Source of the DNA: Microthrixaceae bacterium
GTDB lineage: Bacteria; Actinomycetota; Acidimicrobiia; Acidimicrobiales; Acidimicrobilacustridaceae
NCBI GenBank assembly: GCA_947455015.1
Contig: CANGMY010000095.1
Location: 1 to 6,125, forward strand
Reading direction: 5' to 3'
DNA length: 6,125 nt
The notes beneath the pieces were generated by a model. The model was not told where the DNA came from and ran no database searches. It was given only the letters and a program-made list of their open reading frames with translations. The position numbers and the translations under genes are program-made. Positions 5,398-6,125 of this stretch are shown one piece after another. How positions within the stretch are numbered: the first letter of the stretch is position 1; every line of letters begins with the position of its first letter.

Positions 5398-6125
5398 ATG
5401 ACTGCTTCGGATCTCACCACTGCCGCTTCCGTCATCGACCTCGCCCACGGGGTGGTCGATGCCGGCATTCGCCACATCGCCGCCAATGGCGGTCCTGATG
5501 TGAATCAGGTCGTGGCCTACGACATCGCCCATGCGGCGTCAGCAGTCGAAACCGGCCGGGCCATGCTCGTTTACGGCACCAAGGGCGAACTCGAAGCAAA
5601 GATCGCATGCGCTTTCATCGCCGATGCAGTGGGTGAGCTCATTCCAAAGTTGTTCGGCCGTGAAGCCGACTGGGATATCACCCCTGGCGCGCTCGACAGC
5701 ACCCGCGAGTTTGTTTCCACATATCGGGCCCCGGAATTCCTTGCCTCGCTCGCCGACACTCCCGGACCTCGTCATCTCGATAGCGACTTCGAACTCGTAC
5801 AGGACACGTTCCGCCGATTCGCCAACGAAAAGATCGGTCCCGTCGCCGAACACATCCACCGCGAGAACGCCGACATTCCTGAAGACCTCATTCAGGGCCT
5901 CGCCGAACTTGGCGGGTTCGGGCTTTCGGTGCCGGTCGAGTACGACGGTTACAGCGAGGGTGGCGAGAGCGAATACATGGGCATGGTCGTGGCCACCGAA
6001 GAACTCGCAAAGGTGTCGCTCGGCGCTGGTGGATCGCTGATCACGCGTCCCGAGATTCTCACCCGTGCACTTTTGGCCGGCGGAACTGAGGCGCAACGTC
6101 GCGAATGGCTTCCGAAGTTGGCCTC
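5398..6125 (+). CDS. Long-form acyl-CoA dehydrogenase, probable methylsuccinyl-CoA dehydrogenase, cut by window edge
   Basis: The 242 visible codons show an acyl-CoA dehydrogenase with an extra N-terminal helical region of about 125 residues (DIAHAASAVETGRAML near 42-56 is typical). The usual N-terminal domain follows from GPRHLDSDFELVQDTFRRFA (123-142), then GLAELGGFGLSVPVEY (167-182), GMVVATEELAK (195-205) and GSLITRPEILTRALLAGGT (212-230). This layout and wording match, from memory, the FAD-dependent methylsuccinyl-CoA dehydrogenase type that oxidises methylsuccinyl-CoA to mesaconyl-CoA in the ethylmalonyl-CoA pathway. The catalytic Glu and FAD-binding C-terminus lie beyond the window. I chose ATG 5398; GTG at 5380, with AAGG 6 nt before it and an in-frame TGA just above, would add six residues. 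The family is certain; the substrate is inferred and supported by the MaoC hydratase nearby. Confidence 0.87.
   Translation, partial: MTASDLTTAASVIDLAHGVVDAGIRHIAANGGPDVNQVVAYDIAHAASAVETGRAMLVYGTKGELEAKIACAFIADAVGELIPKLFGREADWDITPGALDSTREFVSTYRAPEFLASLADTPGPRHLDSDFELVQDTFRRFANEKIGPVAEHIHRENADIPEDLIQGLAELGGFGLSVPVEYDGYSEGGESEYMGMVVATEELAKVSLGAGGSLITRPEILTRALLAGGTEAQRREWLPKLA

Noticed and set aside
1..6125. CRISPR arrays, tRNA or rRNA genes, transposases, integrases, toxin-antitoxin or defence genes
   Set aside because: Reading both strands, I found no direct repeat array, RNA-gene signature, terminal inverted repeats or matching protein motifs; all coding space is taken by seven metabolic or repair genes.

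Overview
The window looks like ordinary chromosomal DNA from a moderately high-GC bacterium, most likely an actinobacterium; Acidimicrobiia-type aquatic lineages are a guess. Reasons: GTG starts on four of the seven genes, mixed use of strong Shine-Dalgarno sites and apparently leaderless starts, a short actinobacterial-type MutY, and a one-domain MaoC hydratase plus a long acyl-CoA dehydrogenase of the kind I recall from actinobacterial ethylmalonyl-CoA gene sets. I see no phage, transposon, CRISPR, tRNA or rRNA sequence.

Layout. Seven protein genes fill almost the whole window. Bases 1-1199 (minus strand) hold a two-gene unit: an MBL-fold hydrolase, then a flavin reductase cut by the window's left edge. 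A 114-bp divergent region (1200-1313) separates it from a plus-strand epoxide-hydrolase-like alpha/beta hydrolase (1314-2186). That gene converges, with a 2-bp gap, on mutY (2189-3070, minus), which lies 3 bp behind a MaoC/mesaconyl-CoA-hydratase-like gene (3074-3589, minus). A second divergent region of 78 bp (3590-3667) leads to a plus-strand pair: an N-acyl-D-amino-acid-deacylase-like amidohydrolase (3668-5353) and a long-form acyl-CoA dehydrogenase (5398 to the right edge) resembling methylsuccinyl-CoA dehydrogenase. No gene-free stretch exceeds 300 bases.

How they may work together. The acyl-CoA dehydrogenase and the MaoC protein would catalyse consecutive steps of the ethylmalonyl-CoA pathway (methylsuccinyl-CoA to mesaconyl-CoA to methylmalyl-CoA). 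They sit either side of the amidohydrolase gene on opposite strands, so this part of the window is plausibly a C5-dicarboxyl-CoA metabolism locus. MutY (DNA repair) seems a passenger in the hydratase transcript. The hydrolase, MBL and flavin reductase genes give no clear shared pathway. The most interesting points are the metabolic pairing, the amidohydrolase's apparently incomplete metal site, the paired divergent promoters, and the leaderless-looking starts. I found no convincing undescribed system.
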